The translations under genes and the position numbers were made by a program. Positions 9,374 through 19,521 of a stretch of DNA of 64,000 nt are shown in pieces; the stretch's first letter is position 1; each line of letters opens with the position of its first letter. The DNA lies in NCBI RefSeq assembly GCF_000743525.1, contig NZ_JQGK01000010.1, forward strand, positions 1 to 64,000. Reading direction: 5' to 3'. The notes under the pieces are model-generated. The model had not been told where the DNA came from. It did no database searches and saw only the letters and a program-made list of their open reading frames with translations. The stretch is from Sulfurospirillum sp. SCADC. GTDB lineage: Bacteria > Campylobacterota > Campylobacteria > Campylobacterales > Sulfurospirillaceae.

Positions 9374-10249
9374 TTAGTGAACTTCTCTCCAGATTTTCAC
9401 TTTCCAAGCATAGGCAAGGAGTGTAAAGAGCACCATATAGCCAATGAGTTTATACCCAAGGTCTTCTCTCTCAGCTTTTTTGCGATCACCCACTTTTTCC
9501 ATATAGGCAATGACTTGGCTTTGAGCTTTTTCAGTCAAACCAACGCGAGGCATAGAAGTGCCTGCAAGTTGTTTTTGTGGATTGTTGATAAAGGTTGAAA
9601 GATACTCAGCACCTTTAGCACGAATCATGATAGAAAGATCAGGTGGTACGGTTCCCATATAGGCCATTAATGCCGCTTTATCGGTCGTACTCATCAATTT
9701 GTCATACTTCATATCATGGCATCGTTGGCACGCATCTGCATAGACTTGTTTGTCATCCATTGGAGCAACAGGAGCAATGCTTTGAAGGTACGCAACAATG
9801 TCTGCTACTTCTTGATCAATATCGCCACCCAAACCAAAGAACGCGATCATCGGGTGAGGACGAGACTCATTAAACTTATGCTCGACTTTAAGCGCTTTGG
9901 TTGGATCTTTAATCAACGCTGCGAGGAAGTTTTTATCATAGATCGCACCTGCCGTGCTAAGATCAGGTGGTACAACACCAAAGCTCGCAGAAGCACTGGC
10001 ATTATCCATGGGTGCTGCCATACCTTGTGAACTCACACCATGACAGCCAATACAGCCCGCATTTAAGAAGGTTTCAGCCCCTTTGGCTGCATCGCCTTTT
10101 TTTGCAGAGACACCTAGGTCTTTAAAGGCAAAATCAGCGGGTGCTACATGAGGGTGCATTTGGGAATGCGCAAAAGGTTCAACACCCCAATAGACCACCG
10201 CCGTAAAGAAGATGACAACGGCTAATATCTTTAACTCTCTCATTTGCAA
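9374..10249 (-). CDS. petC: Dihaem cytochrome c subunit of the cytochrome bc complex
   Basis: Membrane-anchored cytochrome that accepts electrons from the Rieske protein and passes them to soluble cytochrome c. In 291 residues it has an N-terminal membrane segment, two haem motifs (CIGCH and CQRCH) and a C-terminal membrane anchor. The dihaem form, rather than monohaem cytochrome c1, is typical of Campylobacterota. Its start overlaps the end of petB by ten bases. Confidence 0.9.
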   Translation of the reverse strand: MQMRELKILAVVIFFTAVVYWGVEPFAHSQMHPHVAPADFAFKDLGVSAKKGDAAKGAETFLNAGCIGCHGVSSQGMAAPMDNASASASFGVVPPDLSTAGAIYDKNFLAALIKDPTKALKVEHKFNESRPHPMIAFFGLGGDIDQEVADIVAYLQSIAPVAPMDDKQVYADACQRCHDMKYDKLMSTTDKAALMAYMGTVPPDLSIMIRAKGAEYLSTFINNPQKQLAGTSMPRVGLTEKAQSQVIAYMEKVGDRKKAEREDLGYKLIGYMVLFTLLAYAWKVKIWREVH

Positions 10250-11505
10250 CCTCCAGTATTACATTTACAGTTCGCTTCCATTTTCGTAATGATTGGAAGC
10301 AGAATAAATAAGACAAGAAACGTAATGGTCGCACCAAAGCCAACCCATGCGTTGTTACCCGTTGGAGGAAGTTTGCCATAAACGGTTAAAACGATCATAT
10401 CGATTAACAGTAACCAGAACCAAACAAAAAAGAGCGGTCGTTTATGGGCAGGTGCGGTATGTTCTGTATTTCTATCCAAGAAAGGAAGCAACATAAAAAT
10501 CACGTTTGCAAAACCAAACGCTGCTAAACCAATGTCCATCGCCGCAACGCCACCAATATCAAAGAAGAAACCACGAAGCACTTCATAACTCCATAAGAAG
10601 TACCACTCAGGGTAGATGTGCGCAGGTGTTTTCATATTGTTTGCAGGTTCAAAGTTAATAGGATCCATTGCAAAGTTAAAGTGGAAACAGACCAAATAGA
10701 AGAAAATGGTGAGTGCTACACCTACAACAAAGAAATCTTTGGAGAGGAACACTGGCCAGAATGGAACCACTTTAGATTCTACTTTTTTACCATCAAGGTA
10801 TTTTTTAGCTTCTACATCAAAATCTAACTCTTCAGCCTCTTGGTTATTGACATGAGGTATTCTTAAAGAGTAGAAGTGAACGGCAATGAGTAAGAGAATA
10901 ACCAGTGGCAATAAGAGTACATGTAACATGAAAAAGCGTGTTAATGTAGCATCTGCAACCAAGAAGTCACCTCTGATCCAAATAACTAATGATTCACCAA
11001 TGAAAGGGATACCGCCAAAAAGGTTGGTAATAACTTGGGCTGCCCAGTAGCTCATCTGTCCCCATGGAAGCATATAACCGCTAAACGCTTCTGCTGAGAA
11101 CATACCAAAAAGTGCCATACCGGTTAACCAGATAATTTCACGCCCTTTTTTGTACGAGCCATAGTAGATACCTGTAAACATATGGATGTAAATCACAAGG
11201 AAAATAGCAGACGCTGCAACACCGTGCATATGTCTCCATAACCAGCCATACTCTACCTCTTGCATGATGGTGTAGTTAACACTGTCAAAGGCGAGTTTAA
11301 TGTCTGGTTTGTAGTACATTAAAAGGAAGATTCCTGATACGATAAGAATCATAAAGAGAACCATTAAAACAACACCCATTGCCCAAAGGAAGTTGATGTT
11401 TTTAGGAATCCAATACTCCGTCATCATCACTTTGATGAATTTATTAACGGCTAATCGTTGATCGAGCCAATCGATAAAGCCTGTCGCTTTTTTAATTTCT
11501 GCCAC
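10240..11505 (-). CDS. petB: Cytochrome b subunit of the quinol-cytochrome c reductase
   Basis: Core quinol-oxidising membrane subunit with two b haems. It has about eight membrane segments in 421 residues. Histidine pairs for the haems are visible in WRHMHGVAASAIF and YIHMF, and in MLHVLL and AVHFYSLRIPH. The quinol-site motif PEWYFLW is present. The C-terminus has the cysteine sequence CKCNTGGCK. Order Rieske-cytb-cytc is the usual petABC operon. Confidence 0.95.
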   Translation of the reverse strand: MAEIKKATGFIDWLDQRLAVNKFIKVMMTEYWIPKNINFLWAMGVVLMVLFMILIVSGIFLLMYYKPDIKLAFDSVNYTIMQEVEYGWLWRHMHGVAASAIFLVIYIHMFTGIYYGSYKKGREIIWLTGMALFGMFSAEAFSGYMLPWGQMSYWAAQVITNLFGGIPFIGESLVIWIRGDFLVADATLTRFFMLHVLLLPLVILLLIAVHFYSLRIPHVNNQEAEELDFDVEAKKYLDGKKVESKVVPFWPVFLSKDFFVVGVALTIFFYLVCFHFNFAMDPINFEPANNMKTPAHIYPEWYFLWSYEVLRGFFFDIGGVAAMDIGLAAFGFANVIFMLLPFLDRNTEHTAPAHKRPLFFVWFWLLLIDMIVLTVYGKLPPTGNNAWVGFGATITFLVLFILLPIITKMEANCKCNTGGCK

Positions 11506-11516
11506 GTTTGTCTCCT

Positions 11517-12023
11517 TTACGCTTTCTTAGCTACCAGTTTTTTATATTCTGGTCCTTCTTCACCAAGAACAAGCTTCGCTCCATCTATTTTAAACGGAGG
11601 AATGTCCATTGGTCTTGGTGGTGGTCCAAACGTATTGACACCACTGGCATCAAACTCGCCACCATGACAGGCGCACTTAAATTGTTTTGTGGAAGGTGTC
11701 CATGTTGGAATACATCCTAGATGGGTACAAAGTCCTATCATTACGGAATAGCTACTACCACCAGCAACAACGTCACGTTTCTCATTTTTTGGCATATCCG
11801 CACTTTTTTTCAAAATGAAAATCGGCTTGCCCCTCCATTGGATCGTTTGGACTTCTCCCTCTTTCATAGGAGAGAGATCAACGGTGATGAATCCAGCAGA
11901 TTGTACACTTGGAAGTGGGTCCCAAGTCTTTTTCATAGCGCCAAGGGCTATAACACCACCTGCCGCTGCAAAACCGCCGAATGCCATGCCTATAAAGTCT
12001 CTTCTGCTTGTTTCAACAGCCAT
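11517..12023 (-). CDS. petA: Rieske iron-sulfur subunit of the cytochrome bc complex
   Basis: Periplasm-facing 2Fe-2S subunit that takes the first electron from quinol. The N-terminus has a twin-arginine-like motif SRRDFIG before a glycine- and alanine-rich membrane segment. Cluster ligands are CTHLGC and CACHGG. Length of 168 residues is normal. It is the first gene of the pet operon, and three ATTGAC-type direct repeats lie upstream. Confidence 0.95.
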   Translation of the reverse strand: MAVETSRRDFIGMAFGGFAAAGGVIALGAMKKTWDPLPSVQSAGFITVDLSPMKEGEVQTIQWRGKPIFILKKSADMPKNEKRDVVAGGSSYSVMIGLCTHLGCIPTWTPSTKQFKCACHGGEFDASGVNTFGPPPRPMDIPPFKIDGAKLVLGEEGPEYKKLVAKKA

Positions 12024-12093
12024 TCTTTTTCCTTTCGTGTAGTTTAATTTGTGACAATTTTATCGCATCATTTATTAAGAATCTATGACATGT

Positions 12094-12130
12094 GTCAATT
12101 ATGACAGATTTACGTCAATCTTGCGTCAAT
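12094..12130 (-). promoter_or_regulatory. Three direct ATTGAC repeats upstream of petABC
   Basis: Read on the minus strand, ATTGAC occurs at 12130-12125, 12119-12114 and 12099-12094, with spacings of 11 and 20 bp. A TGTCA half-site at 12106-12102 faces the last copy. The 11-bp phasing suits an activator or repressor; the copy nearest mnmG overlaps its stop codon. No regulator is named. Confidence 0.4.
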
Positions 12131-13997
12131 TATTTTTTTTATTATGTATTTTAATATATACATGTAAAATATCTAAAGCCGCGGGTGTAATACCGCTGAT
12201 CTCACTGGCAGCAAAGAGTGTGGGAGGGCTGAAGCGTTGTAACTTCTCCACCACTTCGTTACTCAGCCCTGAAATCGAACTAAAATCCATCATCGCAGGA
12301 ATCTTAACGTTGATCATCTCTTTCATCGTATCGATTTGATCTTTTTGCTTCTCAATATAGTTTTTATACTTCGCTTCGATGAGAATTTGCTCTTTTGCAT
12401 CTTCGTTAAATGCGCTGAGCATCGGTGCTAACTTTTCGAGCTTTTCTACGGTAAATTCAGACCTTGCCACGATCTTTTGAAGTGTGACTTTATCGGTGAT
12501 TTTCTCCTCACCAATACTCGCTAAAAAGGCGTTGTTCTCATTGGAAGGCGTGAGCGTCGTCTCTTCAAGGTAGGCAAGTCCTTCATTTAACTGCATCTGT
12601 TTTTTGACCACGTGTTCATGCGTTTGTTCATCGATTAGGCCAATTTTATAGCCATACGGTGTGAGCCTCAAATCAGCATTGTCTTCACGAAGCAGTAAAC
12701 GATACTCCGCGCGCGACGTAAACATACGGTACGGCTCTTTCGTGCCTTTAGTGACCAAATCATCGATCAACACACCGATATACGCTTCATCGCGTCTTAG
12801 AATCAACGGCTCTTCTTCTCGTAAGCTCAATGAGGCATTAATGCCTGCCATCAGCCCTTGCGCCGCCGCTTCTTCATAACCTGTCGTTCCGTTAATCTGA
12901 CCTGCGCAGTACAAACCTGAGACTTTTTTAGTCTCAAGCGTATGCCTAAGCTCGGTTGGATCAACATAGTCGTACTCAATGGCATACCCAAAGCGAACTA
13001 TCTTTGCATTTTCCATTCCTTCAACCGAATGGATCATCCCCAGTTGTGTATCGGTTGGAAGGGAGGTGCTAAAACCATTGATGTAATACTCGGTCGCTTC
13101 ACGTGTGTGGGGCTCAATAAAAAGATGGTGACGCTCTTTGTCACGGAAACGGTTGATCTTATCTTCGATGCTAGGGCAATAACGTGGACCTATGCCGTTG
13201 ATTTGCCCTGTAAACAGAGGGGCACGGTGGAAATTGCTCTCGATGATCGTGTGCGTCTCTTCGTTGGTGTAGGCGATGTAACAAGGGAGTTGAAACGGTT
13301 TAAAGCTTGCGCGATCGGTTCTAAAGCTAAATGGCAGGGGATTCTCATCGCCTGGTTGAAGCTCCATTTTGGAAAAATCAATCGTTTTCGCATCGATGCG
13401 CGCACAGGTTCCTGTTTTAAGGCGTCCCATCATGATGCCCAGTGAACGGATAGAATCAGAGAGCTTGATGGAGGGAAATTCTCCGACACGACCCGATTCG
13501 TGTTTGTACTCGCCAATGTGAATCAGTCCTTTTAAAAAGGTTCCCGTGGTGATGATGATTTTGTGTGCGTGGTAGTGGTTGCCCATCGCCGTAATAACGC
13601 CGGTGACTTTTCCCTCTTCGGTAAGAATTTGCTCGGCAACTTCTTGAGCGACACTGAGATTTTCAGTGTTTAAAATGATGGTTCGCATATAGATGCGGTA
13701 TCTGTCCATATCGATCTGCGCGCGACTGCCTCTGACCGCTGGACCTTTGGAGAGATTGAGCGTGCGAAATTGAATGCCCGTAGCATCGGTTGCGAGTGCC
13801 ATTTGTCCACCAAGTGCGTCGAGTTCTTTGACCAAATGACCTTTGGCGAGTCCTCCAATAGCAGGATTACAACTCGCGGCGCCAATTTGTTCCGCTAAAA
13901 TAGAGATAAGAAGGGTCTTATGCCCAAGCCTTGCGGACGCTAAGGATGCTTCAATGCCTGCGTGTCCACCACCAATTACGATAACGTCATATTTCAT
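12126..13997 (-). CDS. mnmG: tRNA uridine-5-carboxymethylaminomethyl modification enzyme MnmG
   Basis: FAD-dependent enzyme that, with MnmE, modifies U34 of several tRNAs. The FAD site [17 protein letters not shown] is at residues 8-24. Family motifs [26 protein letters not shown] and GYEEAAAQG are visible. Length of 623 residues matches MnmG (GidA). The gene lies on the minus strand just upstream of the pet operon promoter region. mnmE is not in the window. Confidence 0.97.
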   Translation of the reverse strand: MKYDVIVIGGGHAGIEASLASARLGHKTLLISILAEQIGAASCNPAIGGLAKGHLVKELDALGGQMALATDATGIQFRTLNLSKGPAVRGSRAQIDMDRYRIYMRTIILNTENLSVAQEVAEQILTEEGKVTGVITAMGNHYHAHKIIITTGTFLKGLIHIGEYKHESGRVGEFPSIKLSDSIRSLGIMMGRLKTGTCARIDAKTIDFSKMELQPGDENPLPFSFRTDRASFKPFQLPCYIAYTNEETHTIIESNFHRAPLFTGQINGIGPRYCPSIEDKINRFRDKERHHLFIEPHTREATEYYINGFSTSLPTDTQLGMIHSVEGMENAKIVRFGYAIEYDYVDPTELRHTLETKKVSGLYCAGQINGTTGYEEAAAQGLMAGINASLSLREEEPLILRRDEAYIGVLIDDLVTKGTKEPYRMFTSRAEYRLLLREDNADLRLTPYGYKIGLIDEQTHEHVVKKQMQLNEGLAYLEETTLTPSNENNAFLASIGEEKITDKVTLQKIVARSEFTVEKLEKLAPMLSAFNEDAKEQILIEAKYKNYIEKQKDQIDTMKEMINVKIPAMMDFSSISGLSNEVVEKLQRFSPPTLFAASEISGITPAALDILHVYIKIHNKKNN

Positions 13998-14085
13998 AAT
14001 ACTTATACCTTCAATACATACATAGTTTGGATCATTATACTATGAATTGACTGTATATTAGGCGTAGGGTTCACGTTAAAATTGC

Positions 14086-14091
14086 TACAAT
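14086..14091 (+). promoter_or_regulatory. Probable -10 for the two-component system
   Basis: TACAAT preceded by ATTGC, 27 bp before the kinase ATG, in the divergent spacer between mnmG and the kinase. No convincing -35 is seen. Confidence 0.4.
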
Positions 14092-14117
14092 AGCTTAAAA
14101 TAAATATTGGGTCAATT

Positions 14118-15992
14118 ATGTTTGAAGAGAAGCATTTAGCAAAACTTATTTTTCTAACGCCTATTGTGACCATTGGGCTCTTAACGCTCTTTACACTCTC
14201 TTTTTTCATCTCAATAGAGCGTGCCAATCTGAATGTAGAGAGTCAGGCGTTAGAGCAAAAACTGTTACAACAGCAAAAAACGGTGTTGGTCAATGAAATT
14301 CAAAAAGTATTTCAATACTTTGAATACCACTTGGCAATGATGCACCGTACGATTGATTTGGAGTTAAAAGATCGCGTGGATGATGTGCATATGATGGGGA
14401 TCAATCTCTTTGCGAAAGGCTCGCAGAACAAGTCCTTGCAGGTCTTGCGACAAGAGCTTTTGCTGATGCTCTCTTCTTTACATGTAAGCGGTCATCGAGG
14501 GTACTATTTTGTCTTGGATGCGAAAGGAAATATTCTTTATCCTTTAGAAGAGTTGGGGGATCGCATAGGACTTCAAAGTGCAGTCCATGAGGCTTTAAAA
14601 CAAGAAGGATATGCTACCAGCGAAGTAGGGCGACCAAGGCGTGTGTATGTCAAACCATTAGCGCCTTATGGATGGAGTATTGGGGCGGCAGAGTATCTGG
14701 ATATTGCGACTTCAAGGCTGAAAGATGAGATGATCTCGTGGAGCGAGTCTTTACGGTACGGTGAAGGTGGGTATATGTGGATACACACCACAACCCATAC
14801 GCTTTTAGCGCACCCTTTTAGAGCAGAGAGTATTGGAAAAGATGACACACTGCTCAAAGATCAGTCTGGAAAAATGATCATCCAAACGTTTGTCAAAACA
14901 GCGTTGGAAAAAGAAGAAGGTGGTTTTGTAGAGTATTTTTGGCGTAAACCTTATGCGGAAACTCCGTCTAAAAAAATCTCGTATGTGGCACAGTTTAAGC
15001 CGTGGCATTGGGTGGTTGGGACGGGTGTGTATGGGGATGATGTACAAAAAGAGATTGCTTTGAAAAAAGAAGAGATGAAAGCGAAGATGGATCGCTATAT
15101 CTTTGGTGTGATTGTGATAGCACTTGTCTCACTGCTGTGCGTGGGGTTTCTCTCTTTCTTGGTCACGAAGCAGATTAATCGTGCCCTTGAGAGTTACCGT
15201 GAACGGGTGCGTCATAAAACCGAAGCGCTCAAAGAGTTTAATGCCACACTGCGCTTTAAGATCACCAAAGCTCTCGAAGAGTCAAAGCAAAAAGATATGG
15301 CACTGCTTCAGCAGTCGAGGTTAGCGCAGATGGGTGAGATGCTGAGCATCATCGCTCATCAATGGCGGCAGCCTTTGAGTGAAGTTTCAGGCATTTTTAT
15401 GGAGCTTGAAACCGCTTCAAAATTTGGACAAGCCGATACCAAACTGATCCAAGAGAGTGCCAAAGAAGCGGATAAACTCTTAAGCTATATGTCCCGGACA
15501 ATTGATGATTTTAGGCATTTTTTTAAACCTTCCAAAGAAAAAGAGAGCTTTTGGATTCAAAAGGCGTGTGAGGAGGCATTTAGCTTAGCGCAAGCGGTTT
15601 TGAAAAACTCCCATATTGCTTTACATGTAACGATTTTTGATTCGCCTAAAATTGAAGGATACCCCAATGAATACGCCCAAGTTATTCTCAATTTGATCCT
15701 CAATGCGAAAGATATTTTGATGGAGCGAAAAATAAAGGAGCCGCAGATTTGGGTGGAGATAGGCCGCACACCAGAGGGCAACGCTTTGGTCTGCGTGATG
15801 GACAATGGAGGCGGCATTAACGAAAGCCATCTCAAAATGGTGTTTGAACCCTATTTCTCAACGAAAAAAGCTTCAAAAGGCAGTGGTCTGGGACTTTACA
15901 TGGCAAAAATGATTATTGAGCAAAGTATGGGTGGAAAGATCGAAGTGGAAAATGACGCTTTTGGGGCAAAATTTAGGGTAGAGGTGTCGTGA
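14118..15992 (+). CDS. Cache-domain sensor histidine kinase
   Basis: Membrane sensor with a periplasmic ligand domain. There is a membrane segment at about residues 10-33, then a double-Cache type region (HRGYYFVLDAKGNILYP and a second part with GGYMWIH), then a second membrane segment near 315-335. The cytoplasmic part has the phosphoacceptor motif IAHQWRQPL, N-box NLILNAKD, DNGGGI and GSGLGLYMAK. The gene overlaps the response regulator, and a TRAP transporter operon follows. By position it probably senses the TRAP substrate (inference). Confidence 0.9.
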   Translation: MFEEKHLAKLIFLTPIVTIGLLTLFTLSFFISIERANLNVESQALEQKLLQQQKTVLVNEIQKVFQYFEYHLAMMHRTIDLELKDRVDDVHMMGINLFAKGSQNKSLQVLRQELLLMLSSLHVSGHRGYYFVLDAKGNILYPLEELGDRIGLQSAVHEALKQEGYATSEVGRPRRVYVKPLAPYGWSIGAAEYLDIATSRLKDEMISWSESLRYGEGGYMWIHTTTHTLLAHPFRAESIGKDDTLLKDQSGKMIIQTFVKTALEKEEGGFVEYFWRKPYAETPSKKISYVAQFKPWHWVVGTGVYGDDVQKEIALKKEEMKAKMDRYIFGVIVIALVSLLCVGFLSFLVTKQINRALESYRERVRHKTEALKEFNATLRFKITKALEESKQKDMALLQQSRLAQMGEMLSIIAHQWRQPLSEVSGIFMELETASKFGQADTKLIQESAKEADKLLSYMSRTIDDFRHFFKPSKEKESFWIQKACEEAFSLAQAVLKNSHIALHVTIFDSPKIEGYPNEYAQVILNLILNAKDILMERKIKEPQIWVEIGRTPEGNALVCVMDNGGGINESHLKMVFEPYFSTKKASKGSGLGLYMAKMIIEQSMGGKIEVENDAFGAKFRVEVS

Positions 15993-16669
15993 TGGAAGCA
16001 TCCTTAGAAGCATTAAAGTCTATGAGCGTTTTATGTGTGGAAGATGAGGAGGGCATTCGTGCACGATTGGCAAAAACCCTCTCCTACTATTTTGGAACCG
16101 TCTATGAAGCCCGTCATGGATTGGAAGGGTTAGCGCTTTATGAGGCACACCATCCCGATCTGATCATTAGCGATATTGGGATGAATGGCATGAGCGGCGT
16201 GGAGTTGGTTGCAGCGATTCGCCAAAACGATAAACAAACCCCTATTATTATGCTCACGGCGTACAGTAAAGAGGAGTATTTGATGGAGCTCATTAATCTT
16301 AAGATTGATCATTTCATTCTCAAACCTGCCAATGCGGAGCGCCTTTTAGAAGGGATTACAAAAGCACTGGATGGCAAATTGCTTGGGCGCATCAAACTGG
16401 GGCGTGATCTTTTGTTTTCTCCCTTAGAGCGAAAACTGTTTTTGAACGAGTTTGAAATTAGCCTCAACAAGCGTGAAAAAGATTTTTTACTGTTACTGCT
16501 TCACAATCAGAAAAAAATCACAACCTATGCACAGATCGAAGATACCCTTTGGGATGGAAAAGTCATGAGCAGTGAAGCCCTTAAAACATTTATTAAAGAG
16601 TTGCGTAAAAAGGTAACAATAGAGTTTTTAGAGAATCTCCCACAAGAAGGGTATCGGCTTATTTTTTAA
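15992..16669 (+). CDS. OmpR-family response regulator
   Basis: DNA-binding partner of the kinase. The receiver domain holds acidic residues VEDEE near the N-terminus, phosphoacceptor aspartate in LIISDIGMNGM, threonine/serine in MLTAYS and lysine in ILKPA. The C-terminal part is a winged helix ending EGYRLIF. TGATG overlap with the kinase stop favours the ATG at 15992, although a GTG three bases earlier is possible. It ends 80 bp before dctP, where an 11-bp tandem repeat could be its operator. Confidence 0.9.
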   Translation: MEASLEALKSMSVLCVEDEEGIRARLAKTLSYYFGTVYEARHGLEGLALYEAHHPDLIISDIGMNGMSGVELVAAIRQNDKQTPIIMLTAYSKEEYLMELINLKIDHFILKPANAERLLEGITKALDGKLLGRIKLGRDLLFSPLERKLFLNEFEISLNKREKDFLLLLLHNQKKITTYAQIEDTLWDGKVMSSEALKTFIKELRKKVTIEFLENLPQEGYRLIF

Positions 16670-16682
16670 GCAATGTAGCTCT

Positions 16683-16720
16683 TTTTTCCCCACTTTTTCC
16701 CCACCACACTCTGTTAAGAT
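16683..16720 (+). promoter_or_regulatory. dctP promoter with tandem 11-bp operator-like repeat
   Basis: TTTTTCCCCAC occurs twice head-to-tail at 16683-16693 and 16694-16704, exactly one helical turn apart. It ends ten bases before a -10-like TAAGAT at 16715-16720. OmpR-type regulators commonly bind such direct repeats over the -35. The ribosome binding site AAGGAG lies just before the dctP ATG. Confidence 0.6.
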
Positions 16721-16749
16721 GTGTTCAAAACTTTTTTAAGGAGTGCAGT

Positions 16750-17709
16750 ATGTTACGAAAATTGGTTCTTCTTTCATGTACGGTTGGCGCCTTGATGGCG
16801 GCTACGATTAAAATGGATCTTAACGCCATTTATGGGGCAAACAACGTCCATACAAAAGGTGCTGAACAGTTTGCCGCGTTGGTGGATGAGTACACCAAAG
16901 GGAGTGTGAAAATTACGGTTCATGCGGGAGGTTCCCTCGTCAAAGGTAGTCCGCTTCAAGCGGTCAAAGATGGCACGGTTGCCATGACCGATATGTTTAT
17001 CCCTTTCACGGCAGGTGGCGGTAAAGTGTTTGGCATTTCTGCGTTACCGTTTGTAGCAAATTCGTATGATGATGCGTATAAACTCTACCAAATATCAAAA
17101 CCTGCGTATGAAAAAGCCGCCGCCACATGGAATCAAAAAATGCTCTACGCTGTCTCTTGGCCACCGAGTGGGCTTTACACTAAAAAGCCGATGAACTCTA
17201 AAGCAGATTTTAGTGATCTTAAAACCAGAACTTACGATAAAAACTCGGCTGATTTTATCACCATGGTGGGGGGAAGTTCTGTGGCATTGCCTTGGGGTGA
17301 AGTCTATTCCGCTTTGAGTACGGGTATGGTGAACTCTGTGGTGACATCATCAGCTTCAGGAAAAGATGGAAAATTTTGGGAAGTTTTGAGTGATTTTACG
17401 AAGATCAATTATGCCTATCCATTGCAAGCCGTGACGATCAATTTAGACTACTGGAAAAGCTTAGATAAAGCACAACAAGACGCACTTCTGAAAGCGGCTG
17501 AGACAATTGAAAAAGCGCAATGGGAAGCGAGTAAAACAGAAGATGCTGTAGCATTAAAATTGATCTCCGATAATGGCATTAAGATAAAAGAGGCAAGCCC
17601 TGAGCTTAAAAAAGAGTTGGATGTTGTTGCTCAAAAAATGCTGGATGCGTATCTGAGTGATGCCGATCCAATGATCAAAAAAATCTTTACTGAGTACAAA
17701 AAGCAATGA
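16750..17709 (+). CDS. dctP: TRAP transporter solute-binding protein, DctP family
   Basis: Periplasmic receptor for an organic acid. It has 319 residues with a signal peptide ending near residue 17 (ALMAA). The family core includes LKTRTYDKNS, whose arginine normally binds the substrate carboxylate, and ALPWGEVYSALSTGMV. It opens a tightly overlapping run with dctQ, dctM and pxpABC. The pairing with 5-oxoprolinase suggests 5-oxoproline (pyroglutamate) as ligand, which is inference only. Confidence 0.9.
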   Translation: MLRKLVLLSCTVGALMAATIKMDLNAIYGANNVHTKGAEQFAALVDEYTKGSVKITVHAGGSLVKGSPLQAVKDGTVAMTDMFIPFTAGGGKVFGISALPFVANSYDDAYKLYQISKPAYEKAAATWNQKMLYAVSWPPSGLYTKKPMNSKADFSDLKTRTYDKNSADFITMVGGSSVALPWGEVYSALSTGMVNSVVTSSASGKDGKFWEVLSDFTKINYAYPLQAVTINLDYWKSLDKAQQDALLKAAETIEKAQWEASKTEDAVALKLISDNGIKIKEASPELKKELDVVAQKMLDAYLSDADPMIKKIFTEYKKQ

Positions 17710-18197
17710 GACATCTTTTTATTGAGATAGCACGGAAGCTCTCCCTTGGGGGAGTTTTCGTTGCTTCAATTCTGTTAATTTCTCTTGTAGTTCTCATTTT
17801 GGTGGAGATAACCTTGCGCTATTTTTTTAACACCTCGACGATGCGTGCGGATGAGTACAGTGGGTATCTCTACTTAGCCCTTGTCTGTTTTGGTTTTGGG
17901 CACACGTTTTTACGCGATGGGCATATTCGTATTACCTTTTTGACGGCGAAGTTATCGACTAAAGCCTCTTCATGGGTTGATATGTTTGCAGGTCTTGTGA
18001 GTGTGGGGTTGCTGTTATTTATTTTTTATCGTACGGCATTGCTGACATGGGATTCCTACCAAACTGGCGTTGTGTCTGAGGGTGTATCGGCTACGCCACT
18101 TTTCATACCCCAACTGGCACTACCACTTGGTTTTGCACTGTTTAGTCTTGCTGTGATTGCATTTATACTGCAAAGGATGGGACCTCATGATTGCTGA
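17706..18197 (+). CDS. dctQ: TRAP transporter small permease, DctQ family
   Basis: Small membrane subunit of the TRAP transporter, 163 residues with four membrane segments. The RADEYSGYL and GHTFLRDGHIRI stretches are typical of DctQ. The start codon overlaps the dctP stop (ATGA), and dctM begins inside its end. Confidence 0.9.
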   Translation: MRHLFIEIARKLSLGGVFVASILLISLVVLILVEITLRYFFNTSTMRADEYSGYLYLALVCFGFGHTFLRDGHIRITFLTAKLSTKASSWVDMFAGLVSVGLLLFIFYRTALLTWDSYQTGVVSEGVSATPLFIPQLALPLGFALFSLAVIAFILQRMGPHDC

Positions 18198-19521
18198 TCC
18201 ACTGTTATTATCCGCTGTGCTGATTGGTGTGATGTTTCTCTTTTTACTCTCATCCATTTGGATTGGTGCGTCGCTTTTTCTCACCGGTATTTTTGGAATG
18301 CTTATTTATGATCATCACCTTCCTCCTGCGATTAGCATTATCAACAAGATAGGCAATTTACTGGCGGGTTCTATTTATGACTCTATGAATTCATGGTCGC
18401 TTGCCTCATTGCCTATGTTTATTTTAATGGGTGAGATTTTGCACTACTCCTCTATCTCCAATAAACTTTTTAACGGGTTAGTTCCTTGGCTTAGCAATGT
18501 TCCTGGGCGATTACTGCACATCAATGTCGCAGCTTGTTCCCTCTTTGCCGCAGTTTCTGGCTCATCGGCGGCGACTACGGCAACGGTTGGAAAGATTACA
18601 TTGGATGAATTGCATAAAAGAGGCTATAGTAAATCTCTTGCCCTTGGCTCACTGGCTGGCAGTGGAACGCTAGGTTTTTTAATTCCTCCTAGTATCATTA
18701 TGATTATTTACGGCGTTTTAGCCGACGTCTCCATTGGTCGACTGTTTATCTCAGGCATTATTCCTGGTCTTTTGCTGGCAACGTCGTATTCGCTTTATAT
18801 TATGATGATAGCATTTTTGGATAAACGCGTTGTTCCTGCCGGCAAAGAACATTTCACCTGGGCGCAAAGAGTAGCCTCTCTTAAAGAGCTTTTCCCCGTA
18901 CTCCTCCTCATTACCGTAGTGATTGGCAGTATCTATGCAGGCATCGCGACACCGACGGAAGCAGCGGCACTTGGCGTTTTCTTTTCAATGATCCTTGCGC
19001 TCTATTTTAAAAGCTTTAGTGTTGCTATTTTTAAAATAGCGCTTGCCAATACCATTAAAACCACGGTAATGATCAGCTTCATCATCGCAGGGGCAGGCTT
19101 TTTATCGCAAGTCGTCGGTTTTTTAGGCATTGCGCGTGCTATCAGTGAATTTATCGCTTCTATGGGATTAACGCCTTTGATGCTTATTGTGGTTATAGCG
19201 ATCATGTATATCATTCTTGGCATGATGTTAGATGGCATCTCCATGGTGGTTATGACGCTGCCTATTGTCCTTCCTATTGTCACGTTAGCAGGGTTTGATG
19301 CGCTTTGGTTTGGGATCTTTTTAGTGTTTATGGTCGAGATGGCACAGATCACGCCACCCGTCGGTTTTTCACTTTTTGTCATTCAGAGCATCTCTGGTGA
19401 AAAAATAGGCTTTATTATTCGAGCAACAATTCCCTTTTTCCTTATAATGGTTTTAATTACGGCTATGGTAACATTGTTCCCAGAAATAGTCTTTTATTTA
19501 CCCAATAGGATGATCGGATGA
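18187..19521 (+). CDS. dctM: TRAP transporter large permease, DctM family
   Basis: Sodium-coupled large membrane subunit with about twelve segments. Motifs GSSAATTATVGKI, GTLGFLIPPSI, IATPTEAAALG and ITPPVGFSLFV are characteristic of DctM. The ATG at 18187 is preferred to an in-frame one ten codons upstream because it follows AAGGATGGG and starts directly before the first membrane segment. This gives 444 residues. It overlaps dctQ and pxpA. Confidence 0.93.
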   Translation: MIADPLLLSAVLIGVMFLFLLSSIWIGASLFLTGIFGMLIYDHHLPPAISIINKIGNLLAGSIYDSMNSWSLASLPMFILMGEILHYSSISNKLFNGLVPWLSNVPGRLLHINVAACSLFAAVSGSSAATTATVGKITLDELHKRGYSKSLALGSLAGSGTLGFLIPPSIIMIIYGVLADVSIGRLFISGIIPGLLLATSYSLYIMMIAFLDKRVVPAGKEHFTWAQRVASLKELFPVLLLITVVIGSIYAGIATPTEAAALGVFFSMILALYFKSFSVAIFKIALANTIKTTVMISFIIAGAGFLSQVVGFLGIARAISEFIASMGLTPLMLIVVIAIMYIILGMMLDGISMVVMTLPIVLPIVTLAGFDALWFGIFLVFMVEMAQITPPVGFSLFVIQSISGEKIGFIIRATIPFFLIMVLITAMVTLFPEIVFYLPNRMIG

